64,000 nucleotides of DNA from Burkholderiales bacterium (lineage in GTDB: Bacteria > Pseudomonadota > Gammaproteobacteria > Burkholderiales > Burkholderiaceae_E). A program made the position numbers and the translations under genes. Of the stretch, positions 27,460 through 35,187 are shown piece by piece. The notes under the pieces were generated by a model, which saw only the letters and a program-made list of their open reading frames with translations, searched no databases and was not told where the DNA came from. The DNA is taken from contig JAPLQE010000046.1 of NCBI GenBank assembly GCA_026399835.1, positions 1 to 64,000 on the forward strand. The letters run 5' to 3'. Numbering within the stretch: the stretch's first letter is position 1; each line of letters opens with the position of its first letter.

Positions 27460-27554
27460 GGGGCCGCGGGTGGCGGCTCCTGCCTTCGGCGTGGCATCCG
27501 GCCCCGGAGGCATCGTTGCACCCTCGGGTCGAACCGGCCTGCTGGGCCTTCGGA
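27430..27554 (-). ncRNA. Candidate small RNA or regulatory leader upstream of the glycosylase gene
   Basis: The 346-bp gap between the glycosylase start and the cupin gene has no convincing coding capacity. On the minus strand it holds a promoter-like pair, about 125 bp of structured GC-rich sequence, and a strong intrinsic terminator. Internal short hairpins include GGCC and GGCC around CAGCA, and GAGG and CCTC around eleven bases. No known family (6S, SRP RNA, tmRNA, RNase P or the common riboswitches) was recognised. It may be a free sRNA, or a leader whose terminator controls the glycosylase-purT operon 88 bp downstream. Confidence 0.5.
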
Positions 27555-27560
27555 GACCCC

Positions 27561-27589
27561 ACGCTATGCCTCGCGGGGCCCGCGGTCAA
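27561..27589 (-). promoter_or_regulatory. Candidate sigma-70 promoter of the small RNA/leader
   Basis: On the minus strand, TTGACC (27584-27589) and TAGCGT (27561-27566) are separated by exactly 17 bp. Initiation would fall near 27554. The -35 matches five of six consensus bases; the -10 matches three of six. Confidence 0.5.
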
Positions 27590-27689
27590 GCGGCGGCGTA
27601 CGCGTGCACGGCCGGCGCGACGCTACCTCGGCGCTGGCGCATCGGGTACGCTCCCGTCACGCCCCGAACCGCATCGTGCCGGAGACACC

Positions 27690-28226
27690 GTGAACAAGCC
27701 GCTCGACCCGAAGGTCGCCGAGACCGACCGCATCCCGTTCCAGAAGCCGCAGCCCTGGGGCATGGCCCCCGACATGGTCGTGCACGACGTGCTGACCGAC
27801 GACGAGCGGCTGTGGGCCCCCGTCGCGCCCGGCATCTGGTCGCGCCCGCTGCACCTGAACGTCACCGGCGGCTTCTACGTCCACCTGCTCAAGGTCCAGC
27901 GCTCGGGCCTGCTGCAGCGCCACCGCCACTCGGGTCAGGTGCATGCCTACGTGATCCGCGGCAAGTGGCTGTACCTGGAGCACGGCTGGGTCGCCGAGGA
28001 AGGCAGCTACGTGTTCGAGCCGCCCGGCGAGACCCACACCCTGGTGGTGCCCGACGACTGCACGGACATGATCACGATGTTCACCGTGCACGGTGCGCTG
28101 ATGTACGTCGATCCGCAGGGCGTGTCGACCGGCTACGACGACGTGTTCACGCGGATCGACAAGTACCGCGCGCACTTCGAGTCGGTGGGTCTGGGCGGCG
28201 ACTACGTGCGGCGCTTCATGCGCTGA
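27690..28226 (+). CDS. Cupin protein, 2,4'-dihydroxyacetophenone dioxygenase-like
   Basis: A 178-residue cupin. The start is a GTG with GGAG six bases upstream; longer in-frame starts would read through the RNA candidate region. The first cupin motif is HRHSGQVHAYVIRGKW (two histidines and a glutamine/tyrosine pattern) and the second is YVFEPPGETHTLVV with its histidine. This layout resembles the ChrR-like cupin of 2,4'-dihydroxyacetophenone dioxygenases, Fe(II) enzymes that cleave C-C bonds. Many homologues are uncharacterised, so the activity is a family-level guess. It converges on the EAL gene with 43 bp between stops. Confidence 0.75.
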   Translation: MNKPLDPKVAETDRIPFQKPQPWGMAPDMVVHDVLTDDERLWAPVAPGIWSRPLHLNVTGGFYVHLLKVQRSGLLQRHRHSGQVHAYVIRGKWLYLEHGWVAEEGSYVFEPPGETHTLVVPDDCTDMITMFTVHGALMYVDPQGVSTGYDDVFTRIDKYRAHFESVGLGGDYVRRFMR

Positions 28227-28269
28227 CCGGCGTGCCGGTCGATGCGGCGCTCGACCGCTCGCGCGGCGC

Positions 28270-30765
28270 TCAGCGCGAGGCGATCGGCGAGCGCGGGGCC
28301 GGCTGGGCGGCGGGTTTCCTGGGCCGGGGCATGCCGCGCCGGTCCACCCATTGGCCATGGTCGTAGGTGACGGGGAGGGCGGCGACGGTCGTCGCGACCT
28401 CCTCGACGAGGCACACCTGCGGCGTGCGCGCCCCCGGGATCTCCAGCGTCTCGATCGGCACCGGCGAGGCGATCAGCCGGCCCTGCAGGTAGTCGACGCC
28501 GAGCTCGGTGGCCAGCGCCCGCTGCTCGGGCGTCTCGATCCATTCGGCGACCGTGCGCGCGCCGGTCGCCCGCGCGATGCGCACGATGGTGGCCACGATC
28601 TCGCGGTCGAGAGGGTCGTCGACGACCTTGCGGATGAATGAGCCGTCGATCTTCAGCACGTCGGCCCGCAGGCGCTTGAGGTAGTCGAAGGTGGCCAGGC
28701 CGGTGCCGAAGTCGTCGAGCGCGATGGCCAGGCCCATCTCCGAGAGCCGCTCCACGTGGGCGCGGGCGAGCTCGAGGTCGGCGATCGCGCTGGACTCGGT
28801 GATCTCGATCATCAGGCGCCTGGGGTCGACCGCGTGGGCGGCCAGGCAGCGCTTCACGTAGTCGGGGAACTCCGGGTCGCACAGCGTCGGGCCGCAGACG
28901 TTGATCGAGCACAGGTGGGTCGCGTCGTGCAGCGCCCGGTGCGCGGCCAGGTAGGCGACGGTACGCACGAACACCAGCCGGTCGAGCTTGCTGTGCAGCC
29001 CCGCGTGCCAGATCGCCGGCAGGAACTGCTTGGGCTGGAGCATGCGGCCGTCGTCGCCCTCGACCCGGACCAGCACCTCGAAGTGCAGCATGTCGTGCAG
29101 GCGCGGGACGCTCGGCTCGATGCGCTCGGCGTAGAGCCTGATGCGCCCCTCGTTGAGCGCGCGGCTGACCGTCTCGATGGTGCGCAGCTCGGTGCGGTAG
29201 TCGTCGATCAGCGCTGGCGATACGGTCGCGCGGTGGATGCCGGCGGGATCGTTCGCGGCCCGCTGCAGCGCCATCGACAGCGCGGTCAGCACGGCATCGG
29301 AGCCGACGTCGGCGTTCGCCGGCACCTCGACCATGCCGGCGTGATACCGAAGCTGGATCGACTGCTCGCTGGTCTCGAAGCGCTGGCCGCCGAGCGTGGT
29401 GCGCAGCCGCTGCCGGATGCCCAGGCCGTCGACGCGATCGCCGATGGTGAGCACGAAGCGGCCCGACGACGGATGCGCGACCCGTGCGCCCAACGGCTCG
29501 AAGGTGGCGCGCAGCCGGCCCGCGACCGAGCGTTCGAGCTCGGCGGCGGCGGCGCTGTCGGTCAGGTCGCTCCAGCGGGCGATGTCGGGCAGCACGACGC
29601 CGACCAGCCAGAACCGCGTGCGACGTGGGCGCGACAGCAGGGCGTCGACGATGCGGGCGAGGGCGCGCTGGTTGGGCAGACCCGAGAGGTCGCTGCGCAT
29701 CGCCTGGCGGATCAGCGCGCGCGCCGCCTCGCGGCTGTCGGCGCTGACCGAGTGCAGGATCGACTGCATCGAGAAGATGCCGCCGAGCAGCAGCAGCGCG
29801 GCGATCTCGCGCGCCCGGGCGACATCGTCGACGGTCGCCGGCGCGAATGCGGAGGTGTGGGTGGCGGCCATCGCGAAGGCATTCGCCGCCAGCAGCGTCG
29901 CGCCCGGGGCGCCGGAGACCGAGCGTGCGACGAGCAGGCCGAGCAGCAGGTGGGTCACCGCGACCACGCGGCTGAGGTCCTCGTGGCCCATCGCCCGCAG
30001 CGCGGTCGAGGCGAGCGCGCAGGCGACGATCGCACCGGTCGCCAGGATCAGCGACTGGCGCGACGCCCCGGGCACCGCGGGCGGAGGCTCGGGCGCGCGA
30101 ATGCCGGCGGCCTCGAGCCCGCGGGCGCGACGGGCGGCCTCGATGCGGGCGCCGAGCGGCGCCGCGAGCGCGGCGGCGAGCGGCGCGAAGATGGTGGCGG
30201 CGATGACGTCGCCGAACAGCAGGTCGACGAAGTCCGGAGACATCCAGCTGCCGCGGCCGCCCGGCGCCTGGATGCTGCGCAGCACGGCGCCGATCGGCGC
30301 GCAGGCGATCGCCGCCCCGAGCAGGCGCAGCTCGACGCTGCCGACGCCGCGCGGCGGCACCATCGACGCCAGCCGCGACAGCAGTTCCGAGGCGATGCAG
30401 GGCACGAGCACGCCCGCGACGACTGCCCAGCCGGCGTGCCAGGCGCCGCCATGCGCCAGGTCGGCCAGGCCCACGGCCACCATCGCCGACAGGGCGCACA
30501 GCAGCCTCAGGCGCGACTCGCCGCGCGTGTCGGCGCGGCCCGCGTTGCGGCGCGTATCGTCGCTGCCGGCCCCCGCGATGCCCGGTGCGTAGGCGAGCCA
30601 GCCCAGCATGAACGCACCGAGCGGCCACAGGCCGACCGGGCGCCACAGCGACGCCAGCGCGACACCGACCCACCAGGCGAGCAGGGCCGCCGCCGCGGAG
30701 GCCGCGGCGAGGACGACCTCCGGCCGGCGGGCCGCGAGCGCCTCGAGTCTTGGGATCGCTGACAT
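28270..30765 (-). CDS. Membrane-anchored EAL-domain protein with degenerate GGDEF
   Basis: An 831-residue signalling protein. Residues 1 to about 340 hold several hydrophobic segments of a MASE1-like membrane sensor. A GGDEF-fold domain follows (RSDLSGLPNQRALARIVDAL), but its GG[DE]EF site reads SSGRF, so it cannot act as a cyclase. The C-terminal EAL domain keeps the main catalytic positions: FEVLVR (for EAL), INVCGP, IEITESSAI, ALDDFGTG, KIDGSFI and AEWIE. Active c-di-GMP phosphodiesterase is plausible. The ATG at 30765 follows AAGGAG six bases upstream; upstream in-frame sequence has no coding character. It diverges from the Gfo/Idh gene. Confidence 0.87.
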   Translation of the reverse strand: MSAIPRLEALAARRPEVVLAAASAAAALLAWWVGVALASLWRPVGLWPLGAFMLGWLAYAPGIAGAGSDDTRRNAGRADTRGESRLRLLCALSAMVAVGLADLAHGGAWHAGWAVVAGVLVPCIASELLSRLASMVPPRGVGSVELRLLGAAIACAPIGAVLRSIQAPGGRGSWMSPDFVDLLFGDVIAATIFAPLAAALAAPLGARIEAARRARGLEAAGIRAPEPPPAVPGASRQSLILATGAIVACALASTALRAMGHEDLSRVVAVTHLLLGLLVARSVSGAPGATLLAANAFAMAATHTSAFAPATVDDVARAREIAALLLLGGIFSMQSILHSVSADSREAARALIRQAMRSDLSGLPNQRALARIVDALLSRPRRTRFWLVGVVLPDIARWSDLTDSAAAAELERSVAGRLRATFEPLGARVAHPSSGRFVLTIGDRVDGLGIRQRLRTTLGGQRFETSEQSIQLRYHAGMVEVPANADVGSDAVLTALSMALQRAANDPAGIHRATVSPALIDDYRTELRTIETVSRALNEGRIRLYAERIEPSVPRLHDMLHFEVLVRVEGDDGRMLQPKQFLPAIWHAGLHSKLDRLVFVRTVAYLAAHRALHDATHLCSINVCGPTLCDPEFPDYVKRCLAAHAVDPRRLMIEITESSAIADLELARAHVERLSEMGLAIALDDFGTGLATFDYLKRLRADVLKIDGSFIRKVVDDPLDREIVATIVRIARATGARTVAEWIETPEQRALATELGVDYLQGRLIASPVPIETLEIPGARTPQVCLVEEVATTVAALPVTYDHGQWVDRRGMPRPRKPAAQPAPRSPIASR

Positions 30766-30882
30766 CGTCTCCTTGTAGGGGCTGCGCGCGAGCCGCGAAC
30801 GCGCTGACCGTGCCTCGGACGGCGCCAGGCGACGGACGGTCGTTTCGTGTCGCGCCGCGGAGGCTGCGCCGCAGATTTGCGG

Positions 30883-30888
30883 TATAAC
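30883..30888 (+). promoter_or_regulatory. Candidate -10 element for the oxidoreductase pair
   Basis: TATAAC lies 31 bp upstream of the Gfo/Idh start within an otherwise GC-rich divergent region. No convincing -35 hexamer is seen at 16-18 bp spacing. Confidence 0.35.
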
Positions 30889-30919
30889 CCCGCGACGCGA
30901 ACGGAGGGTGCGCCCCGCG

Positions 30920-31903
30920 ATGAAGCGCTTCGGAATGGCGGTGATCGGGCTCGGCGTGGTCGGGCGACGGATGCTGGAGCAGGCCTCGGCCAGCACCGGG
31001 CTGCGGGTGGTGTCTGCCTGGGACCAGTCGTCTGCGGTGCGCGCCTCGGCGGCGGCGGACTTTCCCGGCCTGCCGATGGCGGCGAGCGCGGCCGACGCGA
31101 TCGAGCGGCTCGACGTCGACGTGGTCTACGTCGCCGTGCCGCCGCTCGCCCACGCGGCCCTCGTACGCGGTGCGGTCGCGGCCGGCAAGGCGATCTTCTG
31201 CGAGAAGCCGCTGGGCGTGGACGTCGCCGAGAGCGAGGCCCTGGTCGCCGAGGTCGAGGCCTCGGGGCTGGCGCAGGCAGTGAACTTTCCGTTCGCCTCC
31301 TCGGCCGCCGTCGACGCGCTGCGCCGCACGGCCGCCGAGCCCGCCTTCGGGCTGAGCGCGATCGAGGTCCGCGTGCGCTTCCACCAGTGGCCGCGCGACT
31401 GGCAGGCCGGCGCGACCTGGCTGTCGCGCGCCGACCAGGGCGGTTTCACGCGCGAGGTGCTGTCGCACTTCGTCTGGCTGATCCACCGGCTGCGCGGCGG
31501 CTTCGAGGTGCGCGGCGCGGCGGTCGCCTGGCCGCCCCGGCCGGCCGGCGCCTCTGAGACCGCGGTCGCCGTCGCGCTCGACTGCGCCGGCGTGCCGGCG
31601 ACGGTCAGCGGCATCGTCGGCGGCGCTCCGCCCGATCGCATCGAGACGCGCTTCGTCGGCGCGCGTGACGAGCGCGTGCTGTCCGACTGGTACCGCCTCG
31701 AGATCCTGGACGCCGAGTCACCCGCCGGCCGCCCCGCGCCCGGTCTGCCCGCCGATCCCCGGACCGCTGCCTACCAGCGCCAGCTCGATCAGCTGCACGC
31801 GCTGCTGTCGGGCGCACCGCACACGCTGCCATCCTTCGCCGAAGCCCTCGCCGTACAGCGCGGGGTCGAGGCGATCCTGACCCAACGAGGACGAGACGAA
31901 TGA
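30920..31903 (+). CDS. Gfo/Idh/MocA family oxidoreductase
   Basis: A 327-residue NAD(P)-dependent oxidoreductase. The N-terminal Rossmann loop is AVIGLGVVGRRM, followed by VDVVYVAVPPLAHAALV and the family hallmark AIFCEKPLGVDVAES, whose EKP lysine is catalytic. The C-terminal alpha/beta domain is less conserved. The ATG at 30920 has GGAGG 12 bp upstream; a GTG 12 bp earlier would bury that site. The substrate (often sugar-like) is unknown. It overlaps the quinone oxidoreductase gene by 4 bp. Confidence 0.87.
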   Translation: MKRFGMAVIGLGVVGRRMLEQASASTGLRVVSAWDQSSAVRASAAADFPGLPMAASAADAIERLDVDVVYVAVPPLAHAALVRGAVAAGKAIFCEKPLGVDVAESEALVAEVEASGLAQAVNFPFASSAAVDALRRTAAEPAFGLSAIEVRVRFHQWPRDWQAGATWLSRADQGGFTREVLSHFVWLIHRLRGGFEVRGAAVAWPPRPAGASETAVAVALDCAGVPATVSGIVGGAPPDRIETRFVGARDERVLSDWYRLEILDAESPAGRPAPGLPADPRTAAYQRQLDQLHALLSGAPHTLPSFAEALAVQRGVEAILTQRGRDE

Positions 31904-32904
31904 CGATCCCTGCGACCATGCGATACGTCGACCATGGCACTGGCGGCGGCCCCGAGGTGCTCTCGACCCGGACCGGACCGGTGCCGGAAGTCGGCGCCGG
32001 CGACGTGCTGATCGAGGTCGCTGCGGCCGGCGTCAACCGGCCGGACTGCCTGCAGCGCAGCGGGCGCTACCCGCCGCCGGCCGATGCGTCACCGCACCTG
32101 GGTCTGGAGGTCGCCGGGCGCATCGTCGCGCTCGGCCAGGGCGTGACCGAGTGGAAGGTCGGTGACGAGGTCTGCGCACTGACCAACGGCGGCGGCTACG
32201 CCGACTATGCGATCGCGCCCTCGGGACAGGTGCTGCCGATCCCGAAGGGTCTGACGATGCTGCAGGCCGCGGCGCTGCCCGAGACCTACTTCACGGTCTG
32301 GGCGAACCTGGTCGAGCGCGGCCGTCTGGCCAACGGCGAGACGGTGCTGATCCACGGCGGCTCCTCGGGCATCGGCATGACCGCGATCCAGGTCGCCAAG
32401 TCGCGCGGCGCGCGGGTGCTCTGCACGGTGGGCAACGCCGAGAAGGCGCAGGCCTGCATCGACGTGGGCGCGGACGCAGCGATCGACTACCGCCGCCAGG
32501 ACTACGTCGCCGAGACGCTGCGGCTGACCGGCAACCGCGGCGTCGACGTGATCCTCGACATGGTCGGCGGGCCCTACATCGAGAAGAACCTCAAGCTGCT
32601 GGCGATCGAGGGGCGGCTCGTCCAGATCGCGTTCCTGCAGACCTCGCGGGTCGAGGTCGACTGGCTGCCGCTGATGGTCAAGCGCCTGACGTACACCGGC
32701 TCGACGCTGCGGCCGCGCCCGCCGGCCGAGAAGGCGAGGCTCGCGCAGCAGCTGCGCGAGCACCTGTGGCCGATGCTGGAGGCGGGGCGGGTGCTGCCGC
32801 ACATCCACCGTGTCTTCCCGCTCGAGCAGGCCGCCCAGGCTCACGCGCTGATGGAGAGCTCCGAGCACATCGGGAAGATCATGCTCCTGCTCCGCCCAGC
32901 CTGA
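31900..32904 (+). CDS. Zinc-independent quinone oxidoreductase (PIG3/QOR-like)
   Basis: A 334-residue medium-chain dehydrogenase of the NADPH:quinone oxidoreductase group. It has the GroES-like N-terminal domain (AAGVNRPDCLQRSGRYPPP), no cysteine cluster for zinc, and the cofactor loop LIHGGSSGIGMTAIQVAK. The stretch PETYFTVWANLV is typical of the PIG3 branch. It probably reduces quinones or enones with NADPH. ATGA overlap with the Gfo/Idh gene indicates coupled translation. A tandem repeat array begins 9 bp after its stop. Confidence 0.9.
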   Translation: MTIPATMRYVDHGTGGGPEVLSTRTGPVPEVGAGDVLIEVAAAGVNRPDCLQRSGRYPPPADASPHLGLEVAGRIVALGQGVTEWKVGDEVCALTNGGGYADYAIAPSGQVLPIPKGLTMLQAAALPETYFTVWANLVERGRLANGETVLIHGGSSGIGMTAIQVAKSRGARVLCTVGNAEKAQACIDVGADAAIDYRRQDYVAETLRLTGNRGVDVILDMVGGPYIEKNLKLLAIEGRLVQIAFLQTSRVEVDWLPLMVKRLTYTGSTLRPRPPAEKARLAQQLREHLWPMLEAGRVLPHIHRVFPLEQAAQAHALMESSEHIGKIMLLLRPA

Positions 32905-32912
32905 AGTGGGTT

Positions 32913-33013
32913 GCCGGGTCGCCGGGTCGCCGGGTCGCCGGGTCGCCGGGTCGCCGGGTCGCCGGGTCGCCGGGTCGCCGGGTCGCCGGGTCGCCGGGTC
33001 GCCGGGTCGCCGG
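32913..33013. repeat. 8-bp tandem repeat, 12 perfect copies
   Basis: GCCGGGTC is repeated twelve times without a mismatch (32913-33008), ending with a five-base partial unit. It fills the gap between the convergent qor and terC stops. The unit length is not a multiple of three, and no gene uses it. Slipped-strand copy-number variation is expected for such an array. Confidence 0.97.
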
Positions 33014-33066
33014 CGTCGGTCGGGGCGGTCGCGTTCGGATGGGGCGGGGTGGGCTCCGGTGCGGGC

Positions 33067-33774
33067 TCAGGTCGACGATGATGCGCCGTCGGGCGTGCTG
33101 CTGGCGCCGCCGCGCTTGTAGGCGCGGTAGCCGAAGGTGAACATCGCGAGGGCGGCGCCGATCTGCAGCACGCGGTCGACGGTGACATGGTCGATCACGA
33201 ACTGGTCGAAGATCGGGTCCTTGACGATCATCCCGGCGCCGGTCAGCGCGAGGATCGAGGCGCCGACCGCGGCCATCAGCGGCCAGCGGTCCATCATCTT
33301 GGTCACGAAGCCGCTGCCCCAGACGACCAGCGGGATCGTGACCAGCAGGCCGATGATCACCAGGTCCCACCGGCCGTGTGCGGCGCCGCCGATGGCGAGC
33401 ACGTTGTCCACGCCCATCAGCGCGTCGGCGATGATGATGGTCTTCATCGCGCCCCAGAAGCTGTCCGGGGCGGGGTGCCCGTGTTCGCCGCCGCCTTCCG
33501 AGGGCACGGCGAGCTTGTAGGCGATCGGCAGCAGGAGCGCGCCGCCGATCAGCAGCAGGCCGGGGATCTTCAGCAGCCAGACCACCACCAGCGTCAGCGC
33601 GGTGCGCACGGCGATCGCGCCGATCGCGCCGAAGACGATCGCCTTGCGGCGCAGGTCGGGACGCAGGCGGCTGGCCGCGATGCCGATGACCAGCGCGTTG
33701 TCGCCGGCGAGGACGAGGTCGATGACGATGATGGTGGCGAGGGCCGTCCACCAGGCGGTGTCGAAGAGTTCCAT
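33067..33774 (-). CDS. TerC family membrane protein
   Basis: A 235-residue integral membrane protein of the TerC/Alx family. The first helix contains IIVIDLVLAGDNALVIGIA and a later one IIIADALMGVDNVLAIGGAA; the acidic Asp-Asn pairs in membrane helices (AGDNA, GVDNV) are the family's conserved metal-related residues. A cytoplasmic loop carries a short His/Glu/Gly-rich stretch (GGGEHGHPAP). TerC/Alx proteins are linked to manganese export and metalation of secreted enzymes. The manganese riboswitch in its leader supports this. The ATG at 33774 is chosen because longer forms would start inside the riboswitch. Confidence 0.9.
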   Translation of the reverse strand: MELFDTAWWTALATIIVIDLVLAGDNALVIGIAASRLRPDLRRKAIVFGAIGAIAVRTALTLVVVWLLKIPGLLLIGGALLLPIAYKLAVPSEGGGEHGHPAPDSFWGAMKTIIIADALMGVDNVLAIGGAAHGRWDLVIIGLLVTIPLVVWGSGFVTKMMDRWPLMAAVGASILALTGAGMIVKDPIFDQFVIDHVTVDRVLQIGAALAMFTFGYRAYKRGGASSTPDGASSST

Positions 33775-33784
33775 GGGGTCCCGT

Positions 33785-33920
33785 GCAGAGCCGATCGGCT
33801 GGTCTCGCTCGCAGGCCCGACGGGCTGCCGGCATCTCCGGGGCAGCGCTCGGCCGCCCGGCTTGACGAAGATGTCGCCGGCGCACGATGCGCCGGGTGCT
33901 ACTCCCCAGGCGCCCGACAT
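33785..33920 (-). promoter_or_regulatory. yybP-ykoY (manganese) riboswitch upstream of terC
   Basis: On the minus strand the leader of terC contains the family's conserved GGGGAGTAG (33899-33907). It is followed by a GC-rich hairpin arm (CCGGCGCAT and GTGCGCCGG), then CGACATCTTCGTCAAGC and, further down, GCGAGCGAGACC, matching the second conserved Mn-binding internal loop. This layout and the downstream TerC gene fit the Mn2+-sensing riboswitch, which raises exporter expression at high manganese. Exact helix ends are approximate. A TAGACG / TAATGT pair about 18 bp apart (near 33919-33948) could be the promoter. Confidence 0.78.
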
Positions 33921-34060
33921 TACGTGATTGAAAGGTGAGGCGTCTATCAGAAACCTCACACTCGGCGGGGTTTCGGGGACGCGTGGGCGGGGCATGAACG
34001 CCCTGCCTTCGGCTGAGTGTGAGTGCCTGCTTCGGTCTTGACGACCGATCGGCGAGGGCC

Positions 34061-35167
34061 CTACGTCTGGATCAGCGTCCGATGACGGTGGATGCTCATC
34101 AGCAACCCGGCGCCCACGCCGAGCGTGACCATGGCGGTGCCGCCGTACGACATCCACGGCAGCGGCACCCCGACCACCGGCAGCACGCCGATGACCATGC
34201 CCATGTTGACGAAGCAGTAGGTGAAGAAGCTCATCGTGATCGAGCCGGCCAGCAGCCGCCCGAACACGGTGGCGCCGCTGCCGGCGATCACCAGGCCGCG
34301 CGAGATGATCGCCAGGTACAGCAGCATCAGCACGCCGACCCCGAGCAAGCCGAACTCCTCGGAGTAGACCGCGAGGATGAAGTCGGTGGTGCGCTCGGGG
34401 ATGAACTCGAGGTGGGTCTGCGTCCCCTGCATCCAGCCCTTGCCGGTCAGGCCGCCCGAGCCCACCGCGATCGTGGACTGGATGATGTGGAAGCCCTTGC
34501 CCAGCGGGTCGGAGGTCGGATCGATCAGGGTCAGCACGCGCTGGCGCTGGTAGTCGTGCAGGACCGACCAGAGCACCGGCATTGCCGAGATCCCGGCCAC
34601 GACCAGCCCGATGATGATCTTCCAGCTCAGGCCGGCGAAGAAGATCACGTAGACGCCGGCGGCCAGGACGAGGATCGAGGTGCCCAGGTCGGGCTGCTTG
34701 GCGATCAGGCCGACCGGCACGGCCAGCAGCAGCGTCGCGACCAGGAAGTCACCCCAGCGCAGCATGCCCTCGCGCTGGTTGAAGTACCAGGCGAGCATCA
34801 GCGGTGTCGCGATCTTCAGCAGCTCGGACGGCTGGATCCGGGTGACGCCGATGTCGAGCCAGCGCTGCGCGCCCTTGTTGATGATGCCGAACACGTCGAC
34901 CGCGATGAGCAGTGCGATACCGATCAGGTACAGCGGCAGGGCGAGCCGCATCAGCACCGTGGGCGGCACGATCGCGGCCACCCACATCACCGCGAACGCG
35001 ATGCCGAGGTTGCGGAAGTGCCCCGTGAAGCGGCCGGGGAAGTCGAAGGCCGCGGAGTACATCGTCGCGACGCTGATCAGCACGACCAGCCCCATCGCGA
35101 CCAGCAGCGAGCCGTCGAACACCAGCACGTACTTGCGCACCACCTCCCAGGGCGAGCGGCGCTCCAT
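34061..35167 (-). CDS. rodA: Rod-shape-determining glycosyltransferase RodA (SEDS)
   Basis: A 368-residue SEDS-family peptidoglycan polymerase with about ten membrane helices. It polymerises lipid II in the elongasome together with PBP2. Family segments visible: NKGAQRWLDIGVTRIQPSEL, AKQPDLGTSI, ERTTDFILAVYSEEFG and the C-terminal LPWMSYGGTAMV. The ATG at 35167 gives the usual N-terminus MERRSPW; it lies 20 bp after the mrdA stop. Last gene of the mreBCD-mrdA-rodA operon. Confidence 0.95.
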   Translation of the reverse strand: MERRSPWEVVRKYVLVFDGSLLVAMGLVVLISVATMYSAAFDFPGRFTGHFRNLGIAFAVMWVAAIVPPTVLMRLALPLYLIGIALLIAVDVFGIINKGAQRWLDIGVTRIQPSELLKIATPLMLAWYFNQREGMLRWGDFLVATLLLAVPVGLIAKQPDLGTSILVLAAGVYVIFFAGLSWKIIIGLVVAGISAMPVLWSVLHDYQRQRVLTLIDPTSDPLGKGFHIIQSTIAVGSGGLTGKGWMQGTQTHLEFIPERTTDFILAVYSEEFGLLGVGVLMLLYLAIISRGLVIAGSGATVFGRLLAGSITMSFFTYCFVNMGMVIGVLPVVGVPLPWMSYGGTAMVTLGVGAGLLMSIHRHRTLIQT

Positions 35168-35187
35168 CGAGGCGGCGGAGGTGCCGA

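Noticed and set aside
27500-27560. tRNA or tmRNA hinted at by GGTTCGACC on the minus strand
   Set aside because: The flanking bases do not form a T-arm stem and no acceptor or anticodon stem can be drawn.
26994-27689. N-terminal extension of the cupin gene
   Set aside because: It is Arg/Ala-rich sequence antisense to the glycosylase and the RNA candidate; the GTG at 27690 has a good ribosome site.
32913-33013. CRISPR array
   Set aside because: The repeats are contiguous 8-mers with no spacers, and no cas genes are present.
32766-33140. Short frames with repeated RRVAGSPG peptides
   Set aside because: They are translations of the 8-bp tandem repeat, with no start signal or conserved sequence.
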